Source: Pseudomonas sp. RIT-PI-AD
GTDB lineage: Bacteria > Pseudomonadota > Gammaproteobacteria > Pseudomonadales > Pseudomonadaceae
Reading direction: 5' to 3'
Assembly: GCF_025642785.1 (NCBI RefSeq)
Contig: NZ_JANZKU010000001.1
Location: 124,001-188,000 of the forward strand
DNA length: 64,000 nucleotides
The position numbers were made by a program, and so were the translations under genes. Numbering within the stretch: position 1 is the stretch's first letter; each line of letters starts with the position of its first letter. Positions 58,915 through 64,000 of the stretch are shown one piece after another. Below the pieces are notes generated by a model. That model saw only the letters and a program-made list of their open reading frames with translations. It was not told the DNA's origin and searched no databases.

Positions 58915-59931
58915 ATGCTGGTGATGCGCCCTGCGCAAATGTCCGACCTGGCCGATGTTCAGCGTCTGGCTGCGGACAGTCCGGTCGGTGTCACTTCGCT
59001 GCCCGACGACGCCGAGCGGTTGAAGGACAAGATCCTCGCTTCCGAGGCCTCGTTCGCCGCGGAGGTCAGCTTCAACGGCGAGGAGAGCTACTTCTTCGTC
59101 CTCGAGGACACCGCCAGCGGTCGCCTGGTCGGGTGTTCCGGGATCGTCGCTTCCGCTGGCTACTCCGAACCCTTCTACAGCTTCCGCAACGAAACCTTCG
59201 TTCACGCCGCCCGCGAACTGAAGATCCACAACAAGATCCATGTCCTGTCGCTCTGCCACGACCTCACTGGCAACAGTCTGCTGACCAGTTTCTATGTCGA
59301 GGCGCCGCTGGTGAACACCGTGCACGCCGAGCTGAACTCCCGCGCGCGCCTGCTATTCGTGGCCAGCCATCCGGAACGTTTCGCCGACGCGGTGGTGGTG
59401 GAGATCGTCGGCCACAGCGACGAACACGGCGACTCGCCGTTCTGGGATGCGGTCGGGCGCAACTTCTTCGATATGAACTACGCCGAGGCCGAGCGCCTCT
59501 GCGGCCTGAAGAGCCGGACCTTCCTCGCCGAGCTGATGCCGCATTACCCGATCTACGTGCCGCTGCTGCCGGATTCCGCCCAGGAAGCCATGGGCCAGGT
59601 GCACCCGCGGGCGCAGATCACCTTCGATATCCTGATGCGCGAGGGTTTCGAGACCGACCACTACATCGACATCTTCGATGGCGGCCCGACCCTGCACGCG
59701 CGCACCTCGGGCATCCGCTCCATCGCCCAGAGCCGCGCGGTGCCGGTGCGCATCGGCGAACTGGCCAAGGGCGGCCGGCCGTACCTGGTGAGCAATGGCC
59801 TGTTGCAGGACTACCGCGCCGTGGTGGCGGAGCTGGACTGGGTGCCCGGCAAGCCGGTCATGCTGTCCCTGGAAACCGCCGAGGCCCTGGGTGTCGGCGA
59901 AGGCGCCAGTGTGCGCCTGGTAGCGGTTTGA
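58915..59931 (+). CDS. aruF: Arginine N-succinyltransferase, alpha subunit
   Basis: 338 aa, AAGGAG before the ATG. AstA family with 'MLVMRPAQMSDL' start, 'GCSGIVASAGYSEPFYSFRNE' and 'DLTGNSLLTSFYV'. In Pseudomonas the enzyme is a heteromer of AruF and AruG; it transfers succinyl from succinyl-CoA to arginine. Confidence 0.94.
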   Translation: MLVMRPAQMSDLADVQRLAADSPVGVTSLPDDAERLKDKILASEASFAAEVSFNGEESYFFVLEDTASGRLVGCSGIVASAGYSEPFYSFRNETFVHAARELKIHNKIHVLSLCHDLTGNSLLTSFYVEAPLVNTVHAELNSRARLLFVASHPERFADAVVVEIVGHSDEHGDSPFWDAVGRNFFDMNYAEAERLCGLKSRTFLAELMPHYPIYVPLLPDSAQEAMGQVHPRAQITFDILMREGFETDHYIDIFDGGPTLHARTSGIRSIAQSRAVPVRIGELAKGGRPYLVSNGLLQDYRAVVAELDWVPGKPVMLSLETAEALGVGEGASVRLVAV

Positions 59932-59938
59932 TTCCTTT

Positions 59939-59978
59939 TGTCGCGGGCCTCGAGCACCCCCTGGGGCGGCCCGCGACA
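59939..59978 (+). repeat. Strong hairpin between aruF and aruG
   Basis: Eleven-base-pair perfect stem TGTCGCGGGCC / GGCCCGCGACA with an 18-base loop that itself contains CCCC/GGGG, 8 bases after the aruF stop. Confidence 0.65.
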
Positions 59979-60034
59979 GCCCTTCTTTCAGCTGTGGCGA
60001 AGGCCTGCGGCGTGAAACCCATCCGGAGGATGTC

Positions 60035-62535
<2,501 letters not shown>

Positions 62536-62543
62536 CTTCATCC

Positions 62544-62579
62544 ACGCCGGCCCAGGGAAGCGATCGCCGGCGTTTTCTT
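62544..62579 (+). terminator. Intrinsic-terminator-like hairpin between aruD and aruB
   Basis: ACGCCGGC / GCCGGCGT with a 14-base loop and a TTTTCTT tail, inside the 109-base gap. It may partly end the operon before aruB. Confidence 0.55.
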
Positions 62580-62644
62580 CACTGCCGTTTCGCCGCCGTA
62601 TCGGCGGCCCATGCCAACACGACTGAGCCCTGGGGAGCCTTGCG

Positions 62645-63991
62645 ATGAGCGCCTATGAAGTGAATTTCGACGGTCTGGTCGGCCCGACCCATAACTATGG
62701 CGGGCTGTCCTATGGCAACGTCGCCTCCCAAAGCAACAGCCAGGCCGTGTCCAGCCCGAAGGATGCCGCCAAGCAGGGGTTGGCGAAAATGAAGGCCCTG
62801 ATGGAGATGGGTTTCCGCCAGGGCGTATTGGCCCCGCAGGAGCGCCCGGACGTCGCGGCCCTGCGCCGCCTGGGCTTTTCCGGCACCGACGCGCAGGTGG
62901 TGGAGAAAGCGGCGAAGACCGCGCGGCCGCTGCTGGCGGCCTGCAGCTCGGCTTCCAGCATGTGGACCGCCAACGCCTGTACCGTCAGCCCCAGCGCCGA
63001 CACCGCCGACGGCCGCGTGCATTTCACCGCCGCCAACCTGAACTGCAAGTTCCACCGCAGCATCGAGCATCCGACCACCAGTCGCATCCTCGCCGCCATG
63101 TTCGCCAACGACAAACACTTCGCCCACCACCCGGCGCTGCCGGCGGTGGCCCAGTTCGGCGACGAGGGCGCGGCCAACCACACGCGCTTCTGCAAGGACT
63201 ACGGCGCTGCCGGCGTGGAGTTCTTCGTCTTCGGCCGTAGCGCCTTCGATGCGCGCTTCCCCGAGCCGCAGCGCTATCCGGCGCGGCAGACCCTGGAAGC
63301 CAGCCAGGCGGTCGCACGCCTGCACGGCCTCGACGAGGCCGGCGTGGTCTATGCCCAGCAGAACCCGGCGGTGATCGACCAGGGGGTGTTCCACAACGAC
63401 GTGATCGCGGTGGGTAACGGCGAGGTGCTGTTCCATCACGAGGACGCTTTCCTCGACAGCGAACGCGTGCTGGCCGAGTTGCAGGACAAGCTGGGCCGCC
63501 GCGGCGGCCGCTTCGTCGCGGTGAAGGTGCCGCGCGCCGCGGTGACGGTGGAGGACGCGGTGCGTTCCTACCTGTTCAACAGCCAACTGCTCAACCGCGC
63601 CGAAGGCGGCATGCTGCTGATCGTCCCGGAAGAGTGCCGCAACAACGAGCGGGTCTGGGCCTACCTGTCGCAGTTGACCGCCTCCGGCGGGCCGATCCGC
63701 GAGGTCAAGGTCTTTGACCTCAAGCAGAGCATGCAGAACGGCGGCGGACCGGCTTGCCTGCGCCTGCGGGTGGCGCTCGACGAAACCGAGCTGGCCGCGG
63801 TCAATTCCCAGGTGATCCTCACCCCGGCGCTGTACGACAGCCTCACCCAGTGGGTCGACCGGCATTACCGCGACCGCCTGACGGAAAATGACCTGGCTGA
63901 CCCGCAGCTGCTGGTCGAATGCCGCGGCGCATTGGATGAGCTGACCCAAATCCTTAAACTGGGCGCGGTTTATCCTTTCCAAATCGACTGA
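62645..63991 (+). CDS. aruB: N-succinylarginine dihydrolase
   Basis: 448 aa. Hydrolyses succinylarginine to succinylornithine, CO2 and ammonia. Begins '[25 protein letters not shown]'; the nucleophile is C371 in '[11 protein letters not shown]', with H250 in 'VFHNDV'. The stop lies 9 bases from the window end, so the gene is complete; aruE is expected just beyond. Confidence 0.96.
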   Translation: MSAYEVNFDGLVGPTHNYGGLSYGNVASQSNSQAVSSPKDAAKQGLAKMKALMEMGFRQGVLAPQERPDVAALRRLGFSGTDAQVVEKAAKTARPLLAACSSASSMWTANACTVSPSADTADGRVHFTAANLNCKFHRSIEHPTTSRILAAMFANDKHFAHHPALPAVAQFGDEGAANHTRFCKDYGAAGVEFFVFGRSAFDARFPEPQRYPARQTLEASQAVARLHGLDEAGVVYAQQNPAVIDQGVFHNDVIAVGNGEVLFHHEDAFLDSERVLAELQDKLGRRGGRFVAVKVPRAAVTVEDAVRSYLFNSQLLNRAEGGMLLIVPEECRNNERVWAYLSQLTASGGPIREVKVFDLKQSMQNGGGPACLRLRVALDETELAAVNSQVILTPALYDSLTQWVDRHYRDRLTENDLADPQLLVECRGALDELTQILKLGAVYPFQID

Positions 63992-64000
63992 GGCCGCCGG

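Overview
The window looks like chromosomal DNA of a Pseudomonas from the P. aeruginosa lineage. It is very GC-rich and carries gene sets typical of that group: phhRABC, aotJQM-aotP-argR followed by aruCFGDB, acsA, a QuiP-type acylase with its usual small neighbours, and the urate-to-glyoxylate genes. The species is not settled from sequence alone. From memory, P. aeruginosa PAO1 has mrp/apbC next to dcd with no respiratory cluster between them, so this is probably a relative rather than PAO1 itself. I saw no insertion sequence, tRNA, rRNA or CRISPR array.

Layout: (1) 59-15701: mrp, a PoxB-type pyruvate:quinone oxidoreductase, then a 12-gene block (3287-15047) in which every gene overlaps the next, then dcd. 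The block encodes an alternative complex III (ActA-F), a small membrane protein of unknown role, a SCO1 copper chaperone and an A2-type caa3 cytochrome oxidase (subunits II, I, III, IV). (2) 15817-22327: two small unknown genes, then an overlapping minus-strand DNA-repair operon (MBL exonuclease, ATP-dependent ligase, Lhr-like helicase, PdeM phosphoesterase). (3) 22480-31088: QuiP-like acylase, glutathione transferase, two SEC-C proteins, a LEA-type lipoprotein, unknown conserved genes, an OmpA-family lipoprotein and ArfB. (4) 31155-36933: phenylalanine hydroxylation (phhA-phhB-phhC) with divergent phhR, then small conserved genes. (5) 37009-48591: purine and urate uptake and catabolism, namely two NCS2 permeases, the operon puuE-uraD-alc-allA-puuD, hiuH, a LysE exporter, an AzgA-type permease and a GntR regulator. 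(6) 48850-63991: acsA, a decayed minus-strand reading frame, arginine/ornithine uptake (aotJQM, an AstE-like gene, aotP), argR, and the arginine succinyltransferase operon aruCFGDB.

How the parts fit: PoxB delivers electrons to ubiquinone; alternative complex III would oxidise the quinol and pass electrons to the adjacent caa3 oxidase, giving a bc1-independent route. Urate is oxidised to hydroxyisourate by the membrane PuuD, which carries its own cytochrome c domain, and is then converted stepwise to glyoxylate and urea. Six copies of a 10-bp palindrome (TTGTATACAA or close variants) lie upstream of the purine genes and of the GntR gene, pointing to one local regulon. All three purine permeases also carry an AANAANAA (Crc/Hfq-type) motif at their ribosome binding sites. 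ArgR-type half-sites lie before aotJ and aruC, and strong hairpins fill nearly every gap inside the aru operon.
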